Assembly: GCF_013373865.1 (NCBI RefSeq)
Contig: NC_050474.1
Span: 22,991,716-23,055,715 of the forward strand
Origin: Monomorium pharaonis
Lineage: Eukaryota > Arthropoda > Insecta > Hymenoptera > Formicidae
DNA length: 64,000 nt
Direction: 5' to 3'
Both the position numbers and the translations under genes were made by a program. Within the stretch, counting starts at the first letter, position 1, and the number at the start of each line of letters is the position of its first letter. Of the stretch, positions 25,604-38,955 are shown piece after piece. The notes beneath the pieces were generated by a model, which saw only the letters and a list, made by a program, of their open reading frames with translations, searched no databases and was not told the DNA's origin.

Positions 25604-26217
25604 ATGCCTAACATTAAGCTACAGAGTTCTGATGGCGAGGTGTTTGAAGTTGATGTTGAGATCGCCAAATGTTCAGTCACCATCAAGACTATGTTAGAGG
25701 ATCTTGGTATGGACGAGGAGGAGGAGGAGATTGTACCTTTGCCGAATGTTAATTCGGCCATCTTGAGAAAGGTCATACAGTGGGCTACATATCACAAGGA
25801 TGATCCACCACCACCAGAGGACGATGAGAATAAAGAAAAGCGTACTGATGATATTAGCTCTTGGGATGCAGATTTCCTGAAGGTAAATACATTCTATGTC
25901 AATTATGTAAACAATTGGCTCTTTATTATTGAATATTAAAAATTTAACTATTCTCGAATTATAATATCAAATTTTATATGAATTTAATATATGTGTTTTT
26001 GTTGCAGGTGGATCAAGGAACTCTCTTTGAATTGATCTTGGCAGCCAACTATCTGGATATTAAAGGACTCTTGGATGTTACATGCAAAACCGTCGCCAAT
26101 ATGATCAAAGGCAAGACGCCCGAAGAGATTCGCAAAACATTCAACATCAAGAATGATTTTACAGCTTCTGAGGAAGAACAAGTGCGCAAGGAGAACGAAT
26201 GGTGTGAAGAGAAATAG
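25604..26217 (+). CDS. Skp1: S-phase kinase-associated protein 1 (SCF adaptor)
   Basis: Two coding exons, 25604-25882 and 26008-26217, joined in phase 0 (Lys/Val), giving 162 residues, the normal family length. The start MPNIKLQSSDGEVF and the BTB/POZ-like N-terminal half (residues 1-65), the acidic/proline loop (DDPPPPEDDENK) and the C-terminal F-box-binding half (LAANYLDIKGLLDVTCKTVA to the ending KENEWCEEK) all match Skp1. It links cullin-1 to F-box proteins in SCF ubiquitin ligases, in nucleus and cytoplasm. The acceptor of a 5' UTR intron lies immediately before the ATG. The next gene, AASDH, is on the same strand 0.8 kb downstream. The copy looks intact and functional. Confidence 0.97.
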
Positions 26218-26323
26218 ATGGGCTCGCGATTTCTTATAATTGCGGGAATGTTTCGAGTGTTAAATAATTCATCATTGCGTTACTAGATGTCGAACTTAAA
26301 CGAAGCACCGCGTTAATAACTTT

Positions 26324-26373
26324 AATAAATTTCTCTCCCAGTGGCGCAATTTTTTTTTTCATGAAAGAATAAA
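26324..26373 (+). terminator. Skp1 poly(A) signals
   Basis: AATAAA at 26324-26329 and 26368-26373, 107 and 151 bases after the Skp1 stop. Confidence 0.55.
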
Positions 26374-26379
26374 ATCCCA

Positions 26380-27045
26380 ATTTACTGTAAAATCAAATAA
26401 CTATGCAAATAACTATCCAAATATGTATCACGTAGGTTCATTGTTATTTATTTCAAGTAAAGGTAGGATAATAATTGTAAATTACTTTGTGAAATATATA
26501 TTTACACTCTTCACTCTTTAAAATTTGTTGGAGGACATTGCCTTGAACATGGCCAACAATTAAATATAATGTATGTTAACTTTTAATTTTCTTATTTTCA
26601 AGCTTCTAGGATACGACTTTAGAAAACGCTAATGATTTTATATAGTACAATATTACAAATTTATATTTAAGGATATGTACACATGTGGTTTAAAAATATT
26701 AATAAACTTAAAAGTAATTATTTATATCTTTATATTTTCTACTCATCCCAAATCTTTCAAAAACAAGTTAATTTTAAATACATATGTAAAGAATTAGTGC
26801 AAAATCAATTTTGTATTTTGTAAGTTATAATTTTCCTGTAACTTGCAGGTAATGTTACAAGTTGAGAACCCGTATCTCCTAACCTCAAGTTAAAAACTAC
26901 ATAACCTACAATAACGTTCAATTTAAATGTTCAATATCTTATTATCCGTATTCGTATTACGAAAAAAATTATTTTATTAATATATGTTTAATTGTTAAAG
27001 AAATTAAATTTTTAAATGTATCATTGAGTACGTTAAATCTATATT
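26380..27045 (+). promoter_or_regulatory. Skp1-AASDH spacer with probable AASDH promoter
   Basis: AT-rich spacer. Near 26867-26912 it carries tcctaacctcaag and cataacctac, short TAACCT-type motifs. No TATA box at a sensible distance. The AASDH promoter should be here, but no precise site can be shown. Confidence 0.35.
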
Positions 27046-29673
27046 ATGAGTCAAGCAAGTGAGTATATATCAGCAATTATTTATAATTATACAAACTTGT
27101 TTGTAATCAAGACAAAAACATTAATTTTTAAATGTGATACGAATGTTATTTATTGAATTTCTTTTAACCAATTGTACTAAAGGACTAAAGACACAAAGAG
27201 ATAAAGATGGTTCACAAACTTTACACGATGCATGCAATTGGACTTATCTTGATAAACCAGCTCTAGAATATCATGATTTAGAAAATGTTAAGATTATAAG
27301 TTACAGAGAACTGAAAGCAGCGAAAGAAATAATTTTTAGTCATTTGAAATGCATCGAATATCCTGAATTTATTGGCATTGACTTTAACATTTTAGAGTAT
27401 TGCGTGCCTTCTTTAATGCTTGGGTAAAATCCTATTGTCAAATATATTTAATTAGATGATTAATTTGTTGTTATGATATTTATCTTGAATTCCTTTTTCT
27501 TTCACAGAATCCTTGATAGCGGACATGCCTTCTTTAATGTACCTACAGATCCACTGACATATATAAATATATTTGGCTCTTTAAATGTAAAATATATTTT
27601 TACGAGATCTATAACATCTAACAGAGAGATCATATGTCAATTCGATATTCATGGACAGTCAGTATATTTGACAAAATCAATAGACACGATAGAAAGAAAA
27701 GGTCAAGAAAATATCAATAATAGAAAATATTGTTTTGCATATGCAATTGCCACTTCTGGCTCAACTGGAGCACCAAAAATTGTCAAAGTGCCTCATCCTT
27801 GTATATTGCCTAATATTATGGATTTAAGAAAAATCCTGAATATAACAAGCTCCGATAAAATCACACAACTAACAAATTTTACTTTTGATCCTAGCATTGT
27901 TGAAATTTTCTTAAGCCTTTATTGCGCTGCAACTTTGTTCATGGTTTCGAAAGGATTAAAGAATGAGGCTGGCAGGTAAATAAATAATTAATAAATCTGT
28001 TAATAAATGCTAAAAGGAAATAAAATAAAATTTACAATACAAACGTTTAAATATTTTTTAGACTCTTAGAAGAAATATTTCTTGCTCGTATAACAGTTCT
28101 TCAAATCACTCCATCGTTTTTCTTCCACCAATGGTCCACTGAACGCTTGAAAACAACAATCTTGAACAAAGATTCCGAATTAAGGATTCTTCTTATGGGT
28201 GGAGAACCATTCCCTAGCACGAAATTGCTATCGAAAGCTAGTCATTCGCGAAATACTACACGAGTATTTAACATCTATGGTATAACCGAAGTATCATGTT
28301 GGTCTAGTATTAATGAAATCGTCAAAAACGTAGATGAACCTTGCCTAGGTGAACCTTTATCAGAAACTATATTTCAAATCAGGAATGAAAATAATGAAGT
28401 AATTAGGGGCGAAGGCATTCTTTATGTTGGTCAGTTTTTAATATTACGAGTTATGTGAAATATTTTTATAGAATTCATTTTTTATGTAAAATACTTTTCA
28501 TATATTTGTTTTTAATGTAGGCAGCACCACTAGGATTTGTATTGTTGGAAATGAAACTGAGGAAAATCTGAATAAGCCAGTTTTTCGTGATACTGGCGAT
28601 GTCGTTTCGGTATAAGTTCTATTTGCAAATTATTGGAAAAAAAATTTCCATAATTTATCTAAGATTATTTTCAACAATAAGGATGAGCCTATTCAAATTT
28701 GTTACTTTTGTTTTCTTAGATAGATGATCAACATAGAATCTTCTACAGAGGAAGACGAAATAATATTGTAAAAAGATTTGGGAATAAAGTGAACTTGCGA
28801 GAGCTCGAGAGAGTCGTGATGGAATTGAGTTTCGTACAAAATTGTGCTACGTTCTGGGACATAGAAAGTCACAAATTATATCTCTGTTTAGCTACTACAG
28901 ATACAAAAGAAGACTTCTCTAAATTAAGAGATGATATAATGTTGCACTTAAAGATATTACCAGCAATCTATAAACCTGACAAAATCATTAAAGTAGAACA
29001 CTTTAGCTTTACTACCAGTGGAAAAATTTGTCAGACATCGCTGAGAGAAATGTGTAGAAACTCCGAAACAGAAGTTGTTAATGTAAATGAATGCATGTTA
29101 ATGCATTCACATGTTAATGCAAATAAAATATTTGAAAACTTATGGAACAATCATATAAAATCATCTAAAAACATTGGTTTTTTAATGTCAGGCGGTACGT
29201 CAATAGCAGCGCTTCAGATCTCAAGCGCCATCGCTCAGACCTTTAATATAGAATTTCCCGAATTAATTGGTATGTTGTTAAAAGATTCTACATGCGATGA
29301 ATGCGCCAATTATATCACAAGTATTTTAATTAGCCGAGATTGTGACAAGGCTATCAGTCATTCCATCGATATATCTTTTAATAATGATCCTTCCGAAAGG
29401 ATACTTAATACAGAAAATTGTGCAATAGAACCACCACGAAGAAACTTTACACTATCATCAAATAGGAAATATTGGTACAAATGCAGAGGAAAAATATATG
29501 GCAAATTAGCAGAAGAAGACAATATCAAATCTTTTTTAAAAAATATATCAAATGTCGAAGTATTGGCGATTTATAATCTGCAAAAGTGCATCGATGCCTC
29601 GCCAACTATATATTGTTATTCCGCGTAAGAATAATTTTGAAAAAAATCATTTTAGTAAAAAATGTACAGAGAA

Positions 29674-29706
<33 letters not shown>

Positions 29707-31079
29707 TTCACTTCATCAATATCTTGGGAAGTGAATTTAAAATAATATAACATTTGTTCATTTCTAGAGCAGAATTATATGTAACAGTCGGTTCACATTC
29801 TGGCATTATATGTACTGCTAATTTGCTGGAAACCGGTAATCCGCCGTATGAAATAAAACTACCGGATAGAATAGAAGCTTCAGTTTTAACACTAAGCAAT
29901 TTTCGTGGAATTGTGGGTAAGCCTCATATTGATATTGCAATTTAATGATTAACATTTAACAAGTGACATAAGTGAATATTCTTAATCACAGGCTGTTACG
30001 ATGGATACATTTACTGTATTCATTTAAAAACTGGTGACATAATTTGGAAGTTTCAAACGCAGGACATGGTTAAATGTACCGCGGTAATGTGTGTGCAAGG
30101 GAGCAAAATATTTGTGGGTTCCTATGACTTCCATATATATTGTCTTTCGACTGAGGTATACGATATTAAGTCAGTAAGCTAATTAATTTAAATAAAATTC
30201 ACTTAATTAATTTTTTTAACTGTACTAAAGTTTTGAAAACATAACTTTAATAGGTCTTAAGCTTAGGTACCTTACACTTTAGATTATTCATTATCTATGT
30301 CTCAATATAAATAATTAAAATTGTGATAAATTATGTACGTTTTACCTGTAAAGTATGTCATTTTACAGGATGGTACTCAAATTTGGAAAATTAAAGCTAG
30401 CAAAGGTGGAATCTGTGCTACCGGTTGTCTGCATCAACAAACAACTTCAGTTCTTTTTGGGACATTAGATGGTTCGTGCTTGGCTTTAGAGCAATCCTCA
30501 GGACGTATCATTTGGAAACATAAACTACAGGATCCGATATTTGTCGCGCCTATTGTTCTCAGGACTGGATATGTCTTATTTTGTTCCGTAGCTGGAACTT
30601 TATGTTGTTTTGATATCGAAACTGATTGTCAGGTATTATACATCTTCCTTCTTTTTATTTACTCCATGTTCTAGCAACTTTTATTGTTGCAGATGTGGCG
30701 ATATATGATATATGGCAATGTATTTTCATATCCCATGATATGGACTCCCGAGTCCATGGACGAAGAGTATGTCGTATTAGCTAGTCATAACAAAAATATA
30801 TACTGTTTAAAAATGCCACAAAGAACAATCGAAGAAAAACCAAAATTGAGATATACGTTACAACTCCAGTCGCCTATTTTCGCGACTGCTTGGTGTGAAG
30901 ATGGGTATATGTTTGTGGCATGTACAGACGGCATCTTTAAAATATTCGATCTTCTAAAAGGCAAATTATTAGCGACCAAGCAATTTCCCGGCGAGATATT
31001 TTCCTCGCCAGTCATTCATAACAATCTCGCAGTTTTGGGATGCAGAGATAATAATCTATATGTTTTAAAACTTAGTTAA
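27046..31079 (+). CDS. AASDH: Beta-alanine-activating enzyme / acyl-CoA synthetase family member 4 homologue
   Basis: Ten coding exons: 27046-27058, 27183-27423, 27508-27975, 28062-28429, 28521-28609, 28720-29624, 29768-29916, 29992-30155, 30369-30632, 30693-31079; all GT-AG and in phase, 1,015 residues. An alternative start at 27143 reading into the second exon would give 1,024. Adenylation domain: core loop ATSGSTGAPK (about 166-175), YGITE (about 313-317), DTGD (about 387-390), and the C-terminal catalytic Lys in TTSGKI (about 495). A carrier domain follows with its attachment Ser in SGGTS (about 544). A quinoprotein-type beta-propeller makes up the last third, ending with the family-typical GCRDN-LYVLKL. 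The family activates beta-alanine or a related acid and loads it on its own carrier domain. Unusual: the Asp normally before the carrier Ser is Thr. Convergent with Gdi. Confidence 0.93.
29675..29705. repeat. (TG)n microsatellite in an AASDH intron
   Basis: About 15 TG units between the exon ending at 29624 and the exon starting at 29768, close to the acceptor side of a 143-base intron. Confidence 0.95.
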
Positions 31080-32891
31080 ACGTCATATAATACATAAAAA
31101 TCTGTACTAAGAATGTGATTATTTGTATTAAGTTCCTCGCATCCTTCGATTTTTTAACGAGATTAGTCGGAATTGCAAAAGTACACGGTTAATACAATAT
31201 CGTTTATTCCATTCAGCTCTCGTGTGTTACAAGTTGATGGATAATGATGTTGCAGAGACAAGTGTTCGTTATCCGAGTATATAACCGTTTTTCCATCACT
31301 TTTTCATACGTGATGTAAAATTGCGTGTGCCCATCGTAACCCATGCGAAAGTGCAAGCAAAATGCGTGAGTCTAGGAAAACGGCCGATTCATCTTTTCTT
31401 GCTGACCCATACATACGCCATTAATTAATAATTAATTGATCGATGTGCATGCGAACATTTGCGCTCACTCGCCTTTTCCTTATCAGGTAACGATATAATA
31501 ATGATTTATTATGCAAATGAAGTAGTCCCAATCTCAAGCTCACACGAAACAACAATATTTCAACGACTTCATTTTCTCAATATTTATATATATGTATACA
31601 TATCTTTTTTGTAATATATAATATATATATACTATGTAGATTTTTTAATAATATATCTATGTAATGAAATGCTTGGCCGCTCCGGATATCCTCCTTCGTT
31701 TTAACGTTTCGGTATCGACCTTCGTTTTTTTTTCTTACTTGCCATCGACTTTGTCTCAAGCATATATGAGCATACGACTTCCCTATTCCTAATTTCATTT
31801 CTGAACGTTGAAGATATCTAATCGTGCTATTGATAGTTACGAATTGTTTCCTAAACGAAACGGTTCTTTAACGAGAAAAATGAATATGGAAGATGAAACA
31901 TAGTTACAATTATATACGCGTACACATCAAATAACGCATTGTATCTTGCTATCCCTAATTTTGCTACACAGTCAATAAGCAAGGGAAACTTATCAATGGA
32001 ATATATTTTCACCCGCCCATTTGGCAAATCGCACAAAACTATAAACTATAACATTATTCGATTTTGTTGAAACAATAAATGCAAGTTAAACAACCTAAAA
32101 TCAAACGTCCAAATACGAGTAAATTTTTTTTCAATTTACAACTGAGAAACTTTTCAGAAGTATCTTCACATCTATAGAAATTACCGGCTAATCTAAACAG
32201 AGATATGAGACTTATATCATTATCATTATATCAATTAGTTTAACAATGTATTATAGTTTTTGTAGCAACATGATGTTGTTACAATACTTGTAGATTTTTT
32301 TTGTACAATCTGATCTGCCGATAAACGTTTCACTTATTTCGATATATTAAAATATGATACATAGGTATACACGCTGTGACGGACGTCTCAATTATCTTTA
32401 TTTCCTTCTCTTTTATTATTCTTTGTTCGAATGTATATTGGCAGATTGGATTCGTGTATTGTTTCGTGTAAAATATAAATTTATAAGAGGATCTAACCTT
32501 ATATAATCCGGTTCGAAATCGTAGAAATAGAGTCCGAGTCTTTTTCTGTGTGAATGTAGAGAATTCGTGCGTTTCGTTTAAGACTGTGCCACAGGAACGG
32601 TAGACAAGGAGGGTAGGGTGAGACAGAGAAAAATTGGATAGAGAATTTTTAGTTTTGCCTCCATTTTTCATCCTCTATCAAAGAGAATCTACATAATTAG
32701 GCACAGGTCTGCTCGCAGCGTGACTTGTTCCATGGTATCTGCCTTGAGACACTGTCGCAAGCCGACGCAGTCGTCGGCAATCGTCAAACGATGTTTCCTC
32801 TTTTAATCGAATACGCAAATACACTGGGCGCTTCAATTTTTCCCCATAATGTTGTGTGATGTGTATGCACGCGCGCATTTTGCGATTACGG
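31080..32891 (-). other. Convergent 3' region of AASDH and Gdi
   Basis: No coding sequence is supportable. AASDH on the plus strand has only weak signals shortly after its stop (aataca at 31089). On the minus strand, Gdi has several AATAAA hexamers, the farthest near 31208-31203, so its 3' UTR may be as long as 1.7 kb; this is typical of Gdi genes but inferred here. Confidence 0.4.
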
Positions 32892-35800
32892 TTACTGGTC
32901 TTCATCGCCGAGTTCATGCTTAACCTTGTTAAAGTCAAACTCTTCGCCGGTGGCGCGTTTGAATATATCAAGCACGTCTAAACAGGTGGTCTCAAAGTGC
33001 GTAGTAGCATCGTAACTGGTGGATATGAATATCTGGCTATTAAGACCATCGTCCACTGGTACCATGTAGTCGGAGATGCTGATAAATTTCTGCTTGACTG
33101 GGCCAAGCAGGTCCAGACCAGGCTTGATCTCGGTTTCTGGATTCTTTGTCTCAACCGTGGTCGAAACCATGGCGATGAACCAGCCTTTCGCCGCTACTTG
33201 ATGAGTATACGACACCAGAGACACATATATGTCGGAATTACGACCGACCTGAAAAAAGAATAAGTATTTGATTAAAAATCAAGGATTACATATATAATAA
33301 TAAAAGTTCACATTTATGTGAATAAATAGTTTACAAGGTTTTGGATTGAATCTTTTGAAGGTTTTTATAATATCAAAATTAAAGAAAAAACTGCACATTA
33401 TCAAGTTTATTGATATTATTGGAAATCTTGCATATGCGATAAAATTTACTATTAATCACCTGCTTCTGAGGAATGATGATTTGCGTGGATAGTGCGTCAG
33501 CTGTGTTTGGTATAGGATGATCCATGAGACATATGCATCTTATCACTTGACCGACCTTCTTCACACGATCAGATACGTATGTAGGATCACAAAAAACTTG
33601 TTTGCATTGAGCTACCTCATCACCGGAACGAACGCCTACCACCTGTATGAAGCAACAATTAATTTCAATGACTAAGTGTAAGTTTAATTGTAGAGATACG
33701 GCAAACGTGATACTTACTTTGCCATCCTTTATGACGATTTCATCGATCGGCTTGTCTAACATGTATGTGCCGCCATAAATGGCGCTAAGACGCGCGAATC
33801 CCTGCGGAAGTTCGCCTAGACCATACATCGGATAGAGATACGGTGATTTTCCATACCGCGCTAAACTATCGCTATACAGTTTAATTCTCCTAATGGTAGT
33901 TACCGCGGTTTGACCTATGTAGTCGTCATCCCTAATTAAACATAAATATAAACATTCTTTAATAAACTCTTTTTATTTATGAGTTCTTTTAATTTCACCA
34001 TAAATTACTTGTCCTGAAAAGTTTACCAATTATTACCTGTACAATGCTAACGCGTGTCCAGTGAAGTCCTGCGTGTTCTTATCCAAGTTAAATTTGCTAT
34101 ACAGTGCGCTCATGCTGTTATTGAAGGGATCGAAACCATCCCACGTTTTAGGATCGTCTTCCTGCATGTTCTGCACCCACATAAGGAAGCTGCGGAACCG
34201 CCGTTTTTCGAATAGGCCCATCAGATCGCTAGACAGAGCTTCTTGCTGATCGATCGGCACCTTCGAGATCTTGCCCGATTTGTATACATATGAACCCTCC
34301 ACTGATTTGAACTCCAAGTAACGTGTCACACCCGTGTGAATGAGCAGCTTGACGAGAAGCCCATTCGCCATCAGGAATTTTGGTATCAAGTCAACATTCC
34401 AATCCCGACCGCGGCCATAGCTCTCGTCCGGCGATGGGGCCTTGAACTTACTGAACAACACAAGCACGATAATTAAAAAACGGATATCTATCTAAATTAT
34501 AAAGGGTATATGTATTATATCCATTATGTTATTTGAAAATAACGTAATGGAAAGTATAACAAAGCCCGATAAAACAAAATTCAATTCAATTACATTTAAT
34601 TAGAGTAATTGCTTTTTAAAGTGATTAAAGATATTAAATATCTGCCTTGTTTTCTAATTCTCTTATGGGATTTGTGTCGCAAAGGTATTTTGAAACATAA
34701 CAGAGGTATAAAAATATGTAGAAAGACAAATCACACGACAAAGTGTCGATCAGTTAAGTCGATAATTTCCACGACTCGCAATTAAAAAGTTCGAGTCGGA
34801 CTTCCGCTTTCATAGTCTTTATCTGCGTTCAGAAACCGCGACTGTGAATTATCAAAGAAAATTATTTTTGTACAAAGCTGCTGCGTCTGCACGGTGTTAA
34901 TGTTCGCGAACCTGTAGGCATCGTTTAGGTTGACAATTCGTTCGGAAATGATGACTAAACGATACCGCAAACATAACGCGAAACCAAGCAATTTATTGAC
35001 AATGATAAGATGGGTTAGCCGCGTGCGATAATTTATTAAGAGCTCGTGTTCCTCACTTTCGTTATTGGTTTCTCTGTCCAAACGACGCAAAGTGCCGCCC
35101 GTAAGAAGCGTTGCAACGTAAATATATTCTACAATTTATCCTTCTATTCCTCACGATTATTCGTATCGATTAGTTTTATTCTCGTCCAGATTCATTCTGA
35201 ACCTCATTTAAATTCGTCATATTTTTAGCAGGTGAGATGATGAACGCGATTTATCCTCATCTCAATTGTTTTTTCCACTTGTACAAATTCATTGAATTCA
35301 TTCGCAATCGCGAGAGGTAGCAAGTAGAGTGTAGACGGAAAGTCAATCGGGACTCGCGTGTCGCCGCGCGTCTAATGTGCATTTCTCGCCTTTTTTTTTA
35401 CGCGAGGCAATTACGTGCAATCCTCGGAACGGCCGCCGTTCCGCTTTCCATCTGCATTCGCCGCGAGTAGTGTAAAGTCCTCCTTTTTTCCGTCGGACGG
35501 ACAGACGAACTTTCATGCTCGCGCGATACTGTATACGAGAGGACATAACGGACGGTGTCGAGTGTCGGCAACAGGATATCCGTGCTTTTCAGGTGATGCC
35601 GCGCCTGTCGGCAAAATGCGGACCCTACAAAACGCCAGGCGGCGAAAGGACAGAAAGCGGAGTCGAGAAGTAGAGGACCCTAATCGCGAACTTATGACAT
35701 TTCACCATGCCTTTTTTTCCTGGCAATTATCGCGCGGCCCGCACTGAGAAAAATGGTTTTATTATAATAATAAAACGGTTCTGGTTGAGCGTATTCTTAT

Positions 35801-38800
35801 TAAACGAAACAGAATTTCTGGTTATCATAACAAGATTTTACAGCTTATAACTACACCGTTTGGTTAACTGTACTATAAGGATTTGATTAAGTTTTTCTTG
35901 TTGGATCTACAAAACTTCTTGTTGAATCTACAAAATAATACAAAACTTCTTGTTATATTTACAAAAATAGTGATAATGCTGGCGCCTTCGTTCTCGCAGC
36001 GCAAGTCGGTGCATGCCAATCTCGCGCAAACCAACGCGGTATCGATGCGATACTAATATCACGCGGTACCCATAAGGTAGCTTTTATATTTGTTTCGTGT
36101 ATCTTACAATCGTGTATTTATATTATTCTGTTCAACGGCATGGCGGACGAAAAAATGTCTTCTCTTCTGCGCGAATGGAATTTCGACAGCTATATAGAGA
36201 TTTTTAGAGGTTAGTAAAATATATGTAAAATATATGCAGTGTACTTTAAACCAAGATATATTGTTATTATTTTAAAAACTCTATCCAAACTCGTTTTTTA
36301 ACCAAAAAATTGTGTTAACCTAATAAAACAATATAATAAGATTAACAAGAAATTTTTGTAGAGTTTTGTAAACCTAACAAAACGATGTAGTAAGATTAAC
36401 AAGAAATTCTGGTAGATTCAAACAGAATGGAATTAACCAGAATCCTCTGGTAATTCCAACTACAAAATTTGTATCGTTCATTTTCGAACAAACGGACAGG
36501 TTGAATCAACCAAAATTTCTCATAAAACAACAAAACTTTTTTTCCAGTGCGAAAGTGTGCCTTGGCAAAGTCGCGGTGAGAGGAACGCGAAAAACAATGT
36601 GGAACAATGTCATCTCGAGCATTATCTCTCTCTCACTCCTCTATCCATTGCAGCGTCCGATCTCTTTTACAACTGTACAAACGTAATGTCCAGCTTCCAC
36701 GGCATAAAATCTTATGAATAAATTAAAATTGGAGTTGGCAAATATTACATTATTTTTTATTAACATTTCACAACATTAGACAATTATTTTATGTGTTAAA
36801 ACATTTAACATGGAAAACAGTGACAAAAATAGTGACTTTTGTCATGCAATTAATTGGGACTTATTTAAAGCACGAGATATATTAAAGGACGCGATGGAAG
36901 CTGGATGTTCAGCTTAATGCGGAAATCTCGCAGAGGAAATTGTATGTGTAACCGAAAGAGAAAAGGGAAGGAGGACGGTGAAGGTAATTACCGCGGTGAC
37001 TCGATGTTCGATCGTGTTTCCTACGTAATTAGTGGTGTAACGCGATAAACGCTGAGAAACAGTATTCCGCATCAAGTCGCTCAGAATTATAGTAAAAGTC
37101 TATCGCATGAGCCGCAAATTGACACGCCTGTAAATCAACATGTACACGTGTGTGTTTCATGTCTTATATATGTGAAAATATACCAAATCATGTTGATTTG
37201 TATTGCACACTGTCGCTTATCGGGAGTTTCTCAGTAATCAAGGTCAAATTCGCCGACAATGGAATCATTATGTTCTGCGTCACATGCACCGATGGAAAAA
37301 AACGCTAATAATTAAATGCATAAAATAATAGATAATAAAAATTGCGAAATATACCAACAAAAATAAAATTAAAAAAAATAAATTAGCAAATTTATGATGA
37401 GTATGTTTTAAGACAATTATCAAGAGAGAGATAGAGAGAAAATATTCTTTAAGATAGTTACTTGCTAAAAAAATTGAATAATTGTTTTCCTAGTAGTAGA
37501 ATTTTTCCACGTGTTTGCAATAAATCAATAATATAAATTTTTATTACAAAAAGAAGATAGTGCAAATTCTTTTCATATTTAAAATAAAATAAAAACTCGT
37601 GTTGATTAAAGAGAAGGAAAAGACCAGAGGTGTAGAGAGTGTAGCTGAGAAGCGCCAGTGCGGAATACCGCAGTGAAGCATGGCAGACGAACTGTCATGG
37701 ATGAAGATTAACGTTCTCGAATACGGCGGGAAGAATTACGCGACGAAAAGAATTACAAGGAAAATTTAAGAATTTAACGCGGAGCCAAATTATTACGCGG
37801 CAACGAACGATTTCGCCACGTTCGATCGAGCGGTTCTCTCTCTTTCTCGGGGGATTGAGAGAGGGAAGGGTGGCGGATTCTCTTTCCCCTCCCCTATCTG
37901 CACTCGAGTGTAATCGTTGCGAAGGCCGACGGTACCGAACTTTTCCGCTGTTCGTTCGTGCGGTCGGTAGCAATGACCGGAATTCGTAATTAGCGTTGAA
38001 CGTCCCTTGCCGTATTCGGTGCTAAACGCAGCGATAGATTCTGCTCCAAAATGTCGACCTACAAATGAATTCGTTTTAATTCCGCGCCAGGTCTCATCTA
38101 TTCTCTAGCTCTTTCCTCTCTACATGTTTCCAAACGTTTGATATATTCCTTTCAGCTGACTCATGTACCCTTGTATTCTCTCTATCCTTTATCTTCCAAC
38201 GTCCAATTACATATCTATATGCATACATTTCATTTCAAGTGCAGAAAGTGCAATACGCAAAGATTGATAGAGATTGACTAATCTCCTGCCGACGTCAGAA
38301 TGAGAATTCATTTCGCGGAGAATCCTGCGTAGAATCTCGAGAGATGACGATTACGTCGTCGCCACGTCGGATAATTTTTCTCGGTCAACCGGGCGGCAAT
38401 AAAGTTGCGAAAGTTACGCGCGCGGGATCTGCGTCCCGACGCTGACTCGATTAATCACGAAGAGGAGAATCAAAAGCGCGACTCGCCGTCGCGTTCAGAC
38501 GATTCGCGCGCGCGGCGGGAATGCGGGCTCGAGAATCGATACGCTTCCCCCTCACTCGTATGTGGCGCAGTTCCGATGGTACGCTGCTATATTCCCCACG
38601 AGAACGTATCTTTATCTCCCTTCCCCCGTCGTCAACGATACCCTGATGCTCTTTCCTCTCGGTCCCTCCGCATACGTACAGATTAACGAGATTTCTATCG
38701 CGGAAGGAAGCTAAAGGAAATGAAATCGATATCCGCAATCGTACCGTATCATGTCGCTCCAGCTGTCGACAACGGCCGTTTCCCGCCGAGGGGCGGACGG

Positions 38801-38915
38801 AGGAAGAAGGGAGAAGAGGGAGAGGGACGGAACGTAACATTTGTCGAACGGTACTGTCGCGTTTTATGCTCAAGAGGCGTCGTTCTTTTGGACGTTCTCT
38901 GGATTTGCTTGAGGG

Positions 38916-38955
<40 letters not shown>

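Noticed and set aside
37680..37769. Short plus-strand open frame MADELSWMKI in Gdi intron 1
   Set aside because: Only 29 codons, no splice donor, no similarity recognised.
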